Assembly: GCF_040685555.1 (NCBI RefSeq)
Contig: NZ_JBFBIK010000005.1
Coordinates: 1-64,000 of the forward strand
Length of the DNA: 64,000 nucleotides
DNA from: Sphaerisporangium sp040685555
Lineage (GTDB): Bacteria > Actinomycetota > Actinomycetes > Streptosporangiales > Streptosporangiaceae
Reading direction: 5' to 3'
The notes under the pieces were generated by a model. That model saw nothing but the letters and a program-made list of their open reading frames with translations, had not been told where the DNA came from and made no database searches. Positions 1 to 7,646 of the stretch are shown here, in pieces. Position 1 is the first letter of the stretch. Each line of letters starts with the position of its first letter. The position numbers and the translations under genes are program-made.

Positions 1-2005
1 CGGTGGGTCCGCCGTGGGCCCAGGCGTCGGCGTGGTCGATCTGGCACATGGTGGCCGGTAGGGGGCATCCGTCCACCCAGCAGGTCGTGTACCGGGCGAT
101 CACCGCCCGTCGTTGGGCGGGGGTGGCCAGCCGTACCTTGCGGCCCATGTCCAGCACCTGGCCCTCGGCGTCCATCACGATCCGCACCAGGGTGGAGGTG
201 CGGGCCAGCCGGTGCACATCGCCCACCGGCAGCAACTGCCCGGTGGCCGGCAGCAAGGCGGGAATTCCCCGATCCGTCTGATACCCGCATGTCCTGCACG
301 CATCGTCCGGCGCTCCAGCAGAGCGCCGCTCCGACCCAGCGGGCTCAATGTACCGAGCAGACCCAGGCCCAGCAGACCCAGGCTCAACAGGCGCAGGCTC
401 AACAGGCGCAGGCTCAACAGACCCAGGCTCAACAGACCCAGGCCCAGCAGACCCAGGCCCGACAGGCGCAGGCCCGACAGGCGCAGGCTCAACAGGCCCA
501 GACCCAGGTCCAGGTCCAGACCCAGACGCAGACGCAGGTCCAGGTCCAGGTCCAACCTTGGCGTGCCAGGTCTGCGGATACCGGATGGCATCATGCCCTG
601 CCTGGGCGCTACTCCCGGCTCGGGTGCCGTCAGCTTCCGACGCCAGGTGGGGATGGTCATCGGGCAGAGAGCCGGCGTTGACCAGCACCAGTAGCTCGGT
701 GGTGATCTGCTGTTCCAGTAAGGCGATGAACGCGTCGGCGTTACGCACGCGGAGCGGGCGATCATCGCCTTCGGCCCGGGGTTTGGCGTAGGCGTCCAGC
801 AGGTTCTTGAGCCGGGCGGCGGATTCACGCGGCAGCCGGAACTCCCCTTCCATCCCGCCCGAAGCGCTTGGGCGCACGATCAGAAACCTGGCGGCGTGAT
901 CAGCCTCGGCTTCGTCGGCGGTTCGGCCGGGAGTGAGCACCTCGCGCAGGTAACGGCCCGCCTTGGCCACCTCGCCCGGGGTCGCCTCATCGGCCAGGCC
1001 GAGCTGGATCGGCTCGGCCACTTGCGCCTGCTCATCGGTCAGGTGCGCGGTGGCCACGCAGATCGCCGACACCATCCCCTCGCCCAACGTCCCCGAGGCG
1101 AACCGGTCGCGCACCACCGGCAGGCGCGCGAGCTCCACCGCCAGCCCGACCAGACGCCCGGCGCCGGCCATGCTCATCCCACAGCCCGACCGCAACCAGG
1201 TCTTGGTCGAGGCATGCCCCTGGCTACGGGCTTCACCTGCCGCGTGCACCCGCCCCACCCGGCCCGCTATTGCCGAGATCAATCGATCACGCGCGAACAC
1301 CAGATCCTCCACCTCGGCCAGGCAGATCGCCGGTGACTCGGGGACAGGTGCCACCGCGAGCGCCTCCGCAGCGTCCCGCACACACCTCACCAACACCCAT
1401 GACGCCGGGCCGCCATCGCGCTCATCGGGCTGATCGTCATTACTGGTGGAAGCGACCCCAGGACCAACGCCACCCGGCTCTGGATCACTCGGCGCTGGAT
1501 CCCCTAGGTCCCGGTCATACGGCTCACGGGCGCTGTTGTGCGGGTCACGATCGTCAGCGGGCCGGTCTCGGTCGTGCCGGTCTTCGTCGTGCGGGTCACG
1601 GTGATGCGTGCCGCCGTTGTATCGGCCCTCGTCACCGAGCTCGCCGTCACCGAGCTCGCCGTCACCGAGCTCGCCGTCACCGAGCTCGCCGTCACGTGGG
1701 TCGCTGTCACGTGGGTCGCTGTCACGTGGGTCTCCGTGACGTGGGTTTCCGTGACGTGGGTCGTAGTCACGTGCGGACGGGGAACGTGGGGTCGAGTCGT
1801 GCTGGCCTGGGACGTGCTTGTTCCGGTCGCTGAGGCTGGGGTCGCCCGGGGCCTCCAGTAGGCGAAAGTCGTGTGCGGCGGAACCGTCGCTGGACCAACC
1901 GGAGGAGCGTGCCACCACCGCCGCCCACCACTCAGGGCCAAGCACACCCCCACCCGCCGAGCCCGGTCGCAGGTGTGATCGGCCGAGCCTGGAGACATCC
2001 GCCAC
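1..2005 (-). CDS. DUF222/13E12-family HNH endonuclease, 3' end cut off
   Basis: The frame is open from a GTG at 2005 to the window edge (at least 668 residues). The start is chosen because GGAGGTGA lies 7 nt upstream and an in-frame TGA lies just before that. Residues 76-125 are ten tandem pentapeptides; roughly 200-480 is the helical DUF222-like body; roughly 483-552 is a Pro/Gly/Ser/Val/Glu repeat linker; then CRTCGY, a conserved stretch ending MGRKVRLATPAQRRAVIARY, and the HNH core CQIDHADAWAHGGPT at the very end. The last motif is the metal-binding His-Asn-His region typical of DUF222 proteins. Family members are often multicopy in actinobacteria and linked with genomic islands; their biological role is unknown. 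The protein is longer than usual because of its two low-complexity tracts. No neighbour gives a functional clue. Family assignment is firm; nuclease activity is inferred. Confidence 0.85.
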   Translation of the reverse strand, partial: MADVSRLGRSHLRPGSAGGGVLGPEWWAAVVARSSGWSSDGSAAHDFRLLEAPGDPSLSDRNKHVPGQHDSTPRSPSARDYDPRHGNPRHGDPRDSDPRDSDPRDGELGDGELGDGELGDGELGDEGRYNGGTHHRDPHDEDRHDRDRPADDRDPHNSAREPYDRDLGDPAPSDPEPGGVGPGVASTSNDDQPDERDGGPASWVLVRCVRDAAEALAVAPVPESPAICLAEVEDLVFARDRLISAIAGRVGRVHAAGEARSQGHASTKTWLRSGCGMSMAGAGRLVGLAVELARLPVVRDRFASGTLGEGMVSAICVATAHLTDEQAQVAEPIQLGLADEATPGEVAKAGRYLREVLTPGRTADEAEADHAARFLIVRPSASGGMEGEFRLPRESAARLKNLLDAYAKPRAEGDDRPLRVRNADAFIALLEQQITTELLVLVNAGSLPDDHPHLASEADGTRAGSSAQAGHDAIRYPQTWHAKVGPGPGPASASGSGPGPGSGPVEPAPVGPAPVGPGSAGPGSVEPGSVEPAPVEPAPVEPGSAGPGSARYIEPAGSERRSAGAPDDACRTCGYQTDRGIPALLPATGQLLPVGDVHRLARTSTLVRIVMDAEGQVLDMGRKVRLATPAQRRAVIARYTTCWVDGCPLPATMCQIDHADAWAHGGPT
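350..548 (-). repeat. Low-complexity repeat encoding a Pro/Gly/Ser/Val/Glu linker
   Basis: Short units of the type CAGGCTCAACAG and CAGACCCAGGC alternate on the plus strand. In the coding frame on the minus strand they read PGSVEPAPVEPGSAGPGS-like units. All three frames of this stretch are open, producing spurious long ORFs rich in Gln or Leu that are shadows. The tract separates the DUF222 body from the C-terminal Cys/HNH part. Confidence 0.85.
1631..1780 (-). repeat. Ten 15-bp tandem units encoding pentapeptides
   Basis: On the plus strand the units run every 15 nt: four identical copies of GTCACCGAGCTCGCC (1631-1690), then six diverged copies beginning GTCACGTG or GTGACGTG (1691-1780). 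Read on the coding (minus) strand they give PSARD, YDPRH, GNPRH, GDPRD, SDPRD, SDPRD and GELGD four times. The exact copies suggest recent expansion by slippage or unequal exchange, always in frame. Confidence 0.95.
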
Positions 2006-2723
2006 GCCCGATCACCTCCAGTGAATTCGAAAGCCTGTACGAATGTTTCCATATTCCAGGGCCAATCGCAACTCGGATTCCCGGCCTGGATAAATGAGCG
2101 AAATGGCAAATAAACGCCCAATGTCACAAGAAAATCAATTGTCGGAAATGATGGCATCTGACCCCGGATCGGCGCGGTAGCCCTCAGGTGAGGGCCGCAC
2201 CGAACCGGGCGCCGCCCGCATCACGACCGCGAACAGCGCCGCCCCCGTCCACACCGCCCACGGATTCCGGATACCGCGTCGCCTGGCCCCGCTGAACAGC
2301 AGATCTATCGGACGAAAAGCCCGGTTGGCCATCACCGACCGCTCGCGGCATCGCCAGACCCGAACAAGTCGCATGCCCGCTTCTTCACTGGCAAATGCAA
2401 ACAGAAAAGGCACCTATTACGACATAACCCTCTATCAAGCGCGCCGCTCACCCTGTACCGGTAGACCCCGCGCCGTGACCTCGCTTCGCGCGCTGGCCAT
2501 CGAAACCCTACGGCGGAGCGGCCACACCTCGGGCCGGCTCGTCTGGTTCGCCGTGAGGTTCCAGCTGCCGGATCCCGCCGGCGACGGCCTGATGAGAAAT
2601 GCCGATCCGGCAGAACAGGAACCGGCCGGGTCCCGGGCCGAGCCGAGGCCCTGATCCATCCCGTGCTCGCCATGTCCGTACGATGCTCACGGTACTGACT
2701 TGTCGAGTATGTGATGGAGTGCC
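2006..2723. other. 718-bp gene-poor stretch, AT-richer at 2025-2160
   Basis: This region separates the divergent HNH and ATP-grasp genes. 2025-2160 is clearly less GC-rich than the rest of the window, as expected for a promoter region. A reverse-strand frame at 2135-2413 (92 codons, with one hydrophobic stretch) is open, but shows no recognisable domain and no good ribosome binding site, so it is not called. I see no inverted repeat, RNA gene or mobile-element end here. Confidence 0.5.
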
Positions 2724-3554
2724 GTGAATATTGCGTATGTCACCTACGACGGTCCGGACGACGACCGGGAGGTGCTGCTCGCCACGTGGAAGCAGGCCGG
2801 TATCGACGGCTCGGCGGTGCGCTGGGACGACCCGGACGCCGACTGGGCCGCCTTCGACGCCGCCGTGGTCCGCTCGACGTGGAACTACGTCGACCGCCGC
2901 CAGGAGTTCGTGGACTGGGCGTACAAGGTCGAGAGCGCGACCCGGTTGCTGAACCCGGCGGCCGTGCTGGAGCGCAACACCGACAAGACGTACCTGCGGG
3001 ACTTCCAGCAACTCGGGATCCCGATCGTGCCGACGCACTGGGTGAGCACGGATGACGCGGCGGACCTTCCCGCGTGGGAGGACTACGTCGTCAAGCCCGC
3101 CGTCTCCGCGGGGGCGCGCGACACCATCCGTACGGCCGACGTCGCCGAGGCCAAGGCGCACGCCGAGCGCGTCGTCGCGGGTGGCAAGGTCGCGATGGTG
3201 CAGCCGTATCTCGACATGGTGGAGAGCGAGGGCGAGACCTCCCTGCTCTTCTTCGGTGGCAAGCTGAGCCATGCCGTACGCCGCGACGCCATGCTGGCCA
3301 ACGGCACCAACGCCCCCCGCGCCAACCACGTCGGCGCGGACCTTCGCGACCCAGCCCCCGACCAGCTGCAGCTCGCCGAGCGGGTGCTGGGCGCGATCCC
3401 CGAGAAGCTGCTGTACGCCCGGGTCGACCTCGTCCGCCTGCCCGACGGAACCCCCGCCCTCATCGAGCTGGAACTCACCGAGCCGTACTTCTACCTCGCC
3501 TCCGCCCCCGGCGCCTCCGACCGCTTCACCGCCGCGCTCCGCGACCTCCTTTGA
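2724..3554 (+). CDS. ATP-grasp domain protein (DcsG-like)
   Basis: A 276-residue protein starting with GTG at 2724, with GGAG at 2716-2719. The N-terminal third (MNIAYVTYDGP, then FDAAVVRSTWNYVDRR near residue 50) resembles the pre-ATP-grasp domain of the D-cycloserine-pathway ligase DcsG. The middle carries the ATP-grasp lysine region (YVVKPAVSAGARDT) and the C-terminus the acidic metal site (YARVDLVRLPDG ... IELELTEPYF). ATP-grasp enzymes join a carboxylate to an amine or thiol through an acyl phosphate. The substrate cannot be told from sequence, and there is no cycloserine cluster nearby. It is monocistronic, with a hairpin just after the stop. The fold is confident; a specific function is not assigned. 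Confidence 0.8.
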   Translation: MNIAYVTYDGPDDDREVLLATWKQAGIDGSAVRWDDPDADWAAFDAAVVRSTWNYVDRRQEFVDWAYKVESATRLLNPAAVLERNTDKTYLRDFQQLGIPIVPTHWVSTDDAADLPAWEDYVVKPAVSAGARDTIRTADVAEAKAHAERVVAGGKVAMVQPYLDMVESEGETSLLFFGGKLSHAVRRDAMLANGTNAPRANHVGADLRDPAPDQLQLAERVLGAIPEKLLYARVDLVRLPDGTPALIELELTEPYFYLASAPGASDRFTAALRDLL

Positions 3555-3562
3555 ACGACAAC

Positions 3563-3592
3563 GGCTCGCGCCCCATCGAAGAGGCGCGACCC
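3563..3592 (+). terminator. Hairpin after the ATP-grasp gene
   Basis: Arms 3563-3572 (GGCTCGCGCC) and 3583-3592 pair in 9 of 10 positions around a 10-nt loop, 8 nt after the stop codon. There is no T tract, as is common for actinobacterial terminators. It lies between convergent genes. Confidence 0.55.
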
Positions 3593-3736
3593 GTCTCACC
3601 TGCCGCCGCCACGCACGCGGGGTGGTGTGGGTTACGGGAGGACCACCGCGAGGGGGTCACTCCGGCGCCGCTGGGGGCGGCAGTGGCGGCGTCCGGGGTG
3701 GTGAGGGTGCGGGCGGAGGGGTAGAGCCCAGCGGTG

Positions 3737-4495
3737 TCAGCTGGTGGAGATGCCGCCGTCGACGGGGATGACGGCTCCGGTGAGGTACGCGCCGGCGCGG
3801 GACGACAGGTAGATGGCCGCGCCCGCCATGTCGTCGGGCCGTCCGATGCGGCCGAGGGGTACGTGGGTCTCGATCGTCGCGCGCATCTGGGGGTCGTCCA
3901 GCGCGTAGGCCATCATCTTGGACTCGAAGGGGCCGGGGGCGATGGCGTTGACCGTGATGAACTCGGAGGCCAGCGTGTGGGCCAGGTGGCGGGTCAGCAT
4001 GTGCACGCCCGCCTTGGCGGCCGAGTAGGCGTAGTTCTCCACGACGGGCACCCGCAGGCCGTCGATCGACCCGATGTTGATCACCCGCGCCGGGTCGTCG
4101 GCGGAGGCCGCCGCGCGTAGCAGCGGCAGGAACCGCTGGGTCAGGTAGAAGACCCCCTTGACGTTGATGCCCCACAGCTTGTCGAAGGCGTGCTCGGGGT
4201 ACTCCTCCAGCGGCGCGCCCCAGGTCGCTCCGGCGTTGTTCACCAGCACGTCCAGCCGGTCCTCGCGCGCGGTCACGGCCGACACCAGCGTCTCGATGCC
4301 CTCGGGGGTCGAAAGGTCGGCGGGCACGGCCACGCAGCCCAGCTCGGCGGCCGTCTTCTCCACCTCGGCGGCCTTGCGCGAGGAGATGTACACCGTGGCC
4401 CCGGCCGCCACGAAACCTGAGGCGATCATCTTCCCGATGCCCCGGGAGCCCCCCGTGACGACGACCGTCTTGCCTTCCACCGAGAAAAGAGTCAT
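3737..4495 (-). CDS. SDR-family oxidoreductase, last gene of the fadE30/ipdF operon
   Basis: A 252-residue classical short-chain dehydrogenase. TGGSRGIG (residues 14-21) binds the nucleotide, NNAG is at 86-89, and the catalytic set is Ser143, Tyr157 and Lys161 (YSAAK). The C-terminus GAVIPVDGGIST is typical. The start at 4495 puts the dinucleotide motif at the normal distance; the same frame is open far upstream but that part is shadow. The gene follows the ipdF-like gene by 71 bp on the same strand, so it probably belongs to the operon led by the flavin reductase gene and controlled from the 7315 operator. Mycobacterial KstR2 regulons also carry extra SDR genes. The exact substrate, probably a hydroxyacyl-CoA intermediate, is inference. 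Confidence 0.85.
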   Translation of the reverse strand: MTLFSVEGKTVVVTGGSRGIGKMIASGFVAAGATVYISSRKAAEVEKTAAELGCVAVPADLSTPEGIETLVSAVTAREDRLDVLVNNAGATWGAPLEEYPEHAFDKLWGINVKGVFYLTQRFLPLLRAAASADDPARVINIGSIDGLRVPVVENYAYSAAKAGVHMLTRHLAHTLASEFITVNAIAPGPFESKMMAYALDDPQMRATIETHVPLGRIGRPDDMAGAAIYLSSRAGAYLTGAVIPVDGGISTS

Positions 4496-4566
4496 GCCAT
4501 CCGATGATGCCGTACGGCGCTCACGCCGTCCATACCGACCGGTCGGTTCGCGGATCGGCCCAGCTG

Positions 4567-5340
4567 TCAGGGGTGCTGGCTGGAGACCGAGACGACCTCG
4601 CCGGTCATGTAGGAGGAGTAGTCGCCGGCCAGGAAGACGATGACGTTGGCGACCTCCCACGGCTCCGCCGACCTGCCGAACGCCTCCTTCGCCGTCAGGT
4701 CGGCGAGCAGGTCGTCGCTGGTCACCTTGGCGAGGAACGGATGCATGGCCAGCGACGGCGCCACCGCGTTGATCCGGATGCCGTGCTCGGCCGCCTCCAG
4801 CGCCGCGCACCTGGTCAGGGCCATCACCCCCGCCTTGGCCGCGGCGTAGTGCGACTGCCCCTTCTGCGCCCGCCACCCGATGACCGAGGCGTTGTTGACG
4901 ATCACGCCGTGGCCCTGCGGGATCATGTGCCTGAGGGCGGCACGGGTGCAGCGCATGGTGCCGGTGAGCGTGACGCCGACCACCGTGTCCCACTGCTCGT
5001 CCGTCATGTCCACGAGGTCGGCCGTGCCGCCGAGGCCGGCGTTGTTGACCACGACGTCGATCCGCCCGTGCGCGTCCATGGCCGCGTCGAACAGCGCGAG
5101 GACCTGGGCCTCTGAGGTGACGTCGCAGGGCACGGCCAGTGGTCTCACCCCGGTCAGGCCGGTCAGCGACGCGGCGGCCTCGGCGAGCCGGCGCTCGTGC
5201 CGGTCGGAGATGACGATCGTGGCCCCCTCCTCCGCGCAGCGCCTGGCGGTGGCGTACCCGATGCCCGCCCCGGCGGCGGCCGTCACCAGCGTGACCTTCC
5301 CGTCGAGCAGGCCGTGCGCGCGTGGGTAGGCGAGGGTCAT
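4567..5340 (-). CDS. ipdF: IpdF-like SDR, steroid C/D-ring hydroxyacyl-CoA dehydrogenase
   Basis: A 257-residue SDR. LVTAAAGAGIG (residues 18-28) is the cofactor loop, NNAG is at 99-102, and Ser152, Tyr165 and Lys169 form the catalytic set. Several stretches (LLDGKV.LVTAAAG, ISDRHERRL, SHYAAAKAGVMALTRC, EPWEV, YSSY.TGEV.SVS.QHP) recall mycobacterial IpdF (Rv3559c), which oxidises the 5-hydroxy group of the methylhexahydroindanedione propionyl-CoA intermediate (5OH-HIP-CoA) in cholesterol ring breakdown. The resemblance is from memory, not a search. The neighbouring fadE30-like gene and the KstR2-type operators support it. It begins 33 bp after the dehydrogenase stop, in the same operon. Confidence 0.78.
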   Translation of the reverse strand: MTLAYPRAHGLLDGKVTLVTAAAGAGIGYATARRCAEEGATIVISDRHERRLAEAAASLTGLTGVRPLAVPCDVTSEAQVLALFDAAMDAHGRIDVVVNNAGLGGTADLVDMTDEQWDTVVGVTLTGTMRCTRAALRHMIPQGHGVIVNNASVIGWRAQKGQSHYAAAKAGVMALTRCAALEAAEHGIRINAVAPSLAMHPFLAKVTSDDLLADLTAKEAFGRSAEPWEVANVIVFLAGDYSSYMTGEVVSVSSQHP

Positions 5341-5373
5341 GGCGAGCTCCTGTCGGGATGGCGCCAGCTCGGC

Positions 5374-6528
5374 TCAGCGGTCCCTGGGCAGGCCGAGCGT
5401 ACGTTCGGCGATGATGTCGCGCTGGATCTCGCTCGAACCGGCATAAATGGTGTCGGCCCGGCTGAAGAGGTAGAGCCGCTGCAGATCGTTGAGGTCGTAC
5501 GGCCCGCCACTCGCCACCAGGCCTTCCCGCCCCTGCACGGCCTGCGCCAGCTCGCCCAGCCTGCGGTGCCACTCCGACCAGTAGAGCTTGGCGATCGAGA
5601 CCTCCGGCCCCGGCTCGCCCGCCGACAGGGACGTCATCGTGCGCAGGGCGTTGAACCGCATGATCTCCAGCTCCAGCCACGACTGGACGAGCCGGTCGCG
5701 CAGCACCGGGTCCTCCGCCGCGCCGGTGCGCCCGGCGGTCGCGATCACCGCCTCAAGCTCGCGCCTGAAGCCGATCTGCTGGCCGAGCGTCGAGGCGCCG
5801 CGCTCGTACCCCAGCGTGGCCATGGCCACCCGCCAGCCCTCCCCGGGCGCGCCGAGGATGTTGGCGGCGTCCGTACGGGCGCCGTCGAAGAAGACCTCGT
5901 TGAACTCGCTCGTGCCCGTCAGCTGGACGATGGGACGCACCCGCACGCCGGGCTGGTCCATGGGCACCAGCAGGTACGACAGGCCGCGGTGCCGCCGCGA
6001 GCCCGGCTCGGTCCTCGCCAGGACGAAGCACCAGCCGGCCACATGCGCGAGCGAGGTCCACACCTTCTGGCCGGTGACGACCCATTCGCCGCCCTCCAGG
6101 GTGGCACGCGTGCGCACGCCCGCCAGGTCGGAACCCGCGTCCGGCTCGGAGTACCCCTGACACCACAGCTCCTCGCCCGACTGGATGCGCGGCAGGAACC
6201 GGCGCTTCTGCTCCTCGGTGCCGAAGTCCAGGATGGTCGGCCCGATCAGGCCCTCGCCGATGTGCCCCACCCGGGCGGGCGCGTCCGCCCGGGCGTACTC
6301 CTCGTGGAAGATCACCTGCTGGTCCAGGGGCGCGTCCCGCCCGCCGTACTCCTCGGGCCAGCCGAGGCAGGTCCACCGGGCGGCGCCGAGGTGGCGCTCC
6401 CAGGCCATGCGCAGCTCGTGACCCTCGTGCTCCCTGCCGGGCCCGCCGAGCCCCCTCGCGCCGGCGAACTGGCCGGTCAGGTTCTCCTCCAGCCAGGAAC
6501 GGACCTCCTCGCGGAAGCCGTCGCTCAT
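5374..6528 (-). CDS. fadE30: FadE30-like acyl-CoA dehydrogenase
   Basis: A 384-residue flavoprotein. Visible blocks are GLGGPGREHE (27-36), CLGWPEEYGG (54-63), GYSEPDAGSDLA (125-136, flavin/substrate loop), GQKVWTSLAH (153-162), FNEVFFD (209-215), YERGASTLGQQ (241-251, probable base region) and GSSEIQRDII (364-373). These match the FadE30 (Rv3560c) type as I remember it, a dehydrogenase of the late C/D-ring steps controlled by KstR2 in Mycobacterium. The start at 6528 overlaps the flavin reductase stop by 4 nt (ATGA), indicating translational coupling; a longer upstream reading has no support. The function should be alpha,beta-desaturation of a steroid-derived acyl-CoA using FAD. Confidence 0.82.
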   Translation of the reverse strand: MSDGFREEVRSWLEENLTGQFAGARGLGGPGREHEGHELRMAWERHLGAARWTCLGWPEEYGGRDAPLDQQVIFHEEYARADAPARVGHIGEGLIGPTILDFGTEEQKRRFLPRIQSGEELWCQGYSEPDAGSDLAGVRTRATLEGGEWVVTGQKVWTSLAHVAGWCFVLARTEPGSRRHRGLSYLLVPMDQPGVRVRPIVQLTGTSEFNEVFFDGARTDAANILGAPGEGWRVAMATLGYERGASTLGQQIGFRRELEAVIATAGRTGAAEDPVLRDRLVQSWLELEIMRFNALRTMTSLSAGEPGPEVSIAKLYWSEWHRRLGELAQAVQGREGLVASGGPYDLNDLQRLYLFSRADTIYAGSSEIQRDIIAERTLGLPRDR

Positions 6529-7214
6529 GCGCCGAACCGGCCGTAGCCTCCGCGGAAGAACACCAGGGGACCTCGGTCGGTGTGCGTGTCCAGGTCGTGG
6601 ACGCGGGCCACCACGATCACGTGGTCGCCCGCGGGATGCTCCGCCTCCACCGAGCAGTCGATCCAGGCCAGCGCGCCGTCGAGGACGGGGCTCCCGCCGG
6701 GGGAGGAGGTCCACGTGAGGCCGGCGAACTTGTCATCGCCCCTGGCGGCGAGCTGCCTGCTGACCTGCTCGTGGTGCTCGGCGAGGACGTTCACGCAGAG
6801 CCGTCCCGCCGACCTGAGCCTCGGCCAGCTCGTGCTGGTGTGCGCCACGCAGAAGGCCACCAGCGGGGGGTCGAGCGACACAGAGGTGAAGGAGTTGGCG
6901 ACGAGGCCGCACGGCTCGCCGGTCACCGGGTCGAGCGCCGTGATCGCCACCACACCGGTGGCGAACCGTCCGAGCACGTTCCTGAAGTGCTGTCCGGTGG
7001 GCCCGGAAGCGTGGTCTCCGTTGGCCACGGGCCGTCCGTTGGCCGCGGGGGCGGTTCGCCCGTTGGAGGCGGGCGCCGCGACGGGCGGGGAGCCGGGACG
7101 TACGGGCGGGAGGGGCGGCAGGGGAGGCGGGGGAGCGGGCGTGCCGTCACGCACCGTGGAGGTGTGCCCGGCGGCGCCGTGCGGCGCGATCAGCCGGGCC
7201 GCGTGGGTGCTCAT
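6525..7214 (-). CDS. Flavin reductase-domain protein (HsaB-like) with proline-rich N-terminus
   Basis: A 229-residue protein if ATG 7214 is used, preceded by AAGGAGG 11 nt upstream; an in-frame ATG at 7298 lacks this. Residues about 85-229 form a flavin reductase-like domain: FRNVLGRFATGVVAITA, then GLVANSFTSVSLDPPLVAFC, VNVLAEHHE, DKFAGL and GDHVIVVARV. Proteins of this class reduce FMN or FAD with NAD(P)H for a two-component monooxygenase; HsaB does this for the steroid hydroxylase HsaA. Residues about 25-75 are Pro/Ala-rich and unusual. It is the first gene of the operon running to 3737, with an operator at 7315-7330. A partner oxygenase is not adjacent; the LLM-class protein at 19529 is one candidate. 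Confidence 0.78.
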   Translation of the reverse strand: MSTHAARLIAPHGAAGHTSTVRDGTPAPPPPLPPLPPVRPGSPPVAAPASNGRTAPAANGRPVANGDHASGPTGQHFRNVLGRFATGVVAITALDPVTGEPCGLVANSFTSVSLDPPLVAFCVAHTSTSWPRLRSAGRLCVNVLAEHHEQVSRQLAARGDDKFAGLTWTSSPGGSPVLDGALAWIDCSVEAEHPAGDHVIVVARVHDLDTHTDRGPLVFFRGGYGRFGA

Positions 7215-7314
7215 CGTCGTACTCGCCTCCTTGGGTGGCGCCTGGCTCTCCCAGGAAGTGCTCGACGGCGAGAATGTGAGGGGGACTGTCTCCTCCATCG
7301 TATCCCTTACCTTA

Positions 7315-7330
7315 CCAAGCGCTTGCTTGG
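7315..7330. promoter_or_regulatory. KstR2-type palindromic operator, copy 1
   Basis: CCAAGC-GCTT-GCTTGG is an inverted repeat with 6-bp arms. With its flanks it fits AnCAAGnnCTTGnT, the published mycobacterial KstR2 motif, at every position. It lies about 100 bp before the flavin reductase start and 317 bp before the thiolase start. The 432 bp between those two starts hold this copy and copy 2 and nothing else I recognise. Confidence 0.75.
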
Positions 7331-7532
7331 ACGATAGGAGAGGGGTGCCGCGAATGTCAAGCGGGCCGCGTCTTCACGCATGTCAGTCGGCCTCCTCGAC
7401 CTCGTGGCCCCCGGTCTCGTCGTGGGCGGTGGCGTGATCAGAGTGCAACCTCAACCGCGGTTGAAGTCAAGGCCGTCCCGCCAGGGAGATCATTGACATC
7501 CCCGATGGAGCCCACCTAGCCTCGAAGCCGTA

Positions 7533-7546
7533 CAAGCGCTTGCTTG
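7533..7546. promoter_or_regulatory. KstR2-type palindromic operator, copy 2
   Basis: CAAGC-GCTT-GCTTG, inverted repeat with 5-bp arms, 100 bp upstream of the thiolase ATG. It shares core and spacer with copy 1 (one mismatch to AnCAAGnnCTTGnT). It probably governs the plus-strand thiolase/DUF35 unit, copy 1 governing the minus-strand operon. Confidence 0.7.
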
Positions 7547-7646
7547 ACTGCGGACGGCCGGGAGGCGGCGTGCTCACAACGGCCAAGCACCTGGGGAAGC
7601 CGGGCCGGGAGGGGTGGGCGGCGCGCCCCGCACGGGAGGCCGGGCG

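Noticed and set aside
350..548. Possible CRISPR-like array
   Set aside because: Units of 9-12 bp without unique spacers; in-frame coding repeat, not a CRISPR.
289..791. Gln-rich or Pro/Gly-rich plus-strand ORFs in the repeat at the left edge
   Set aside because: All frames of the repeat are open; the minus-strand frame connects DUF222 and HNH homology on both sides and is the real one.
2135..2413. 92-codon minus-strand ORF in the gap before the ATP-grasp gene
   Set aside because: Part has coding-like GC3 and a hydrophobic stretch, but there is no recognisable domain and no ribosome binding site; left as unsupported.
3737..5680. A 647-codon minus-strand open frame spanning two SDR genes
   Set aside because: Only the part 3737-4495 is coding (SDR); the remainder is the shadow of the ipdF and fadE30 genes in another frame.
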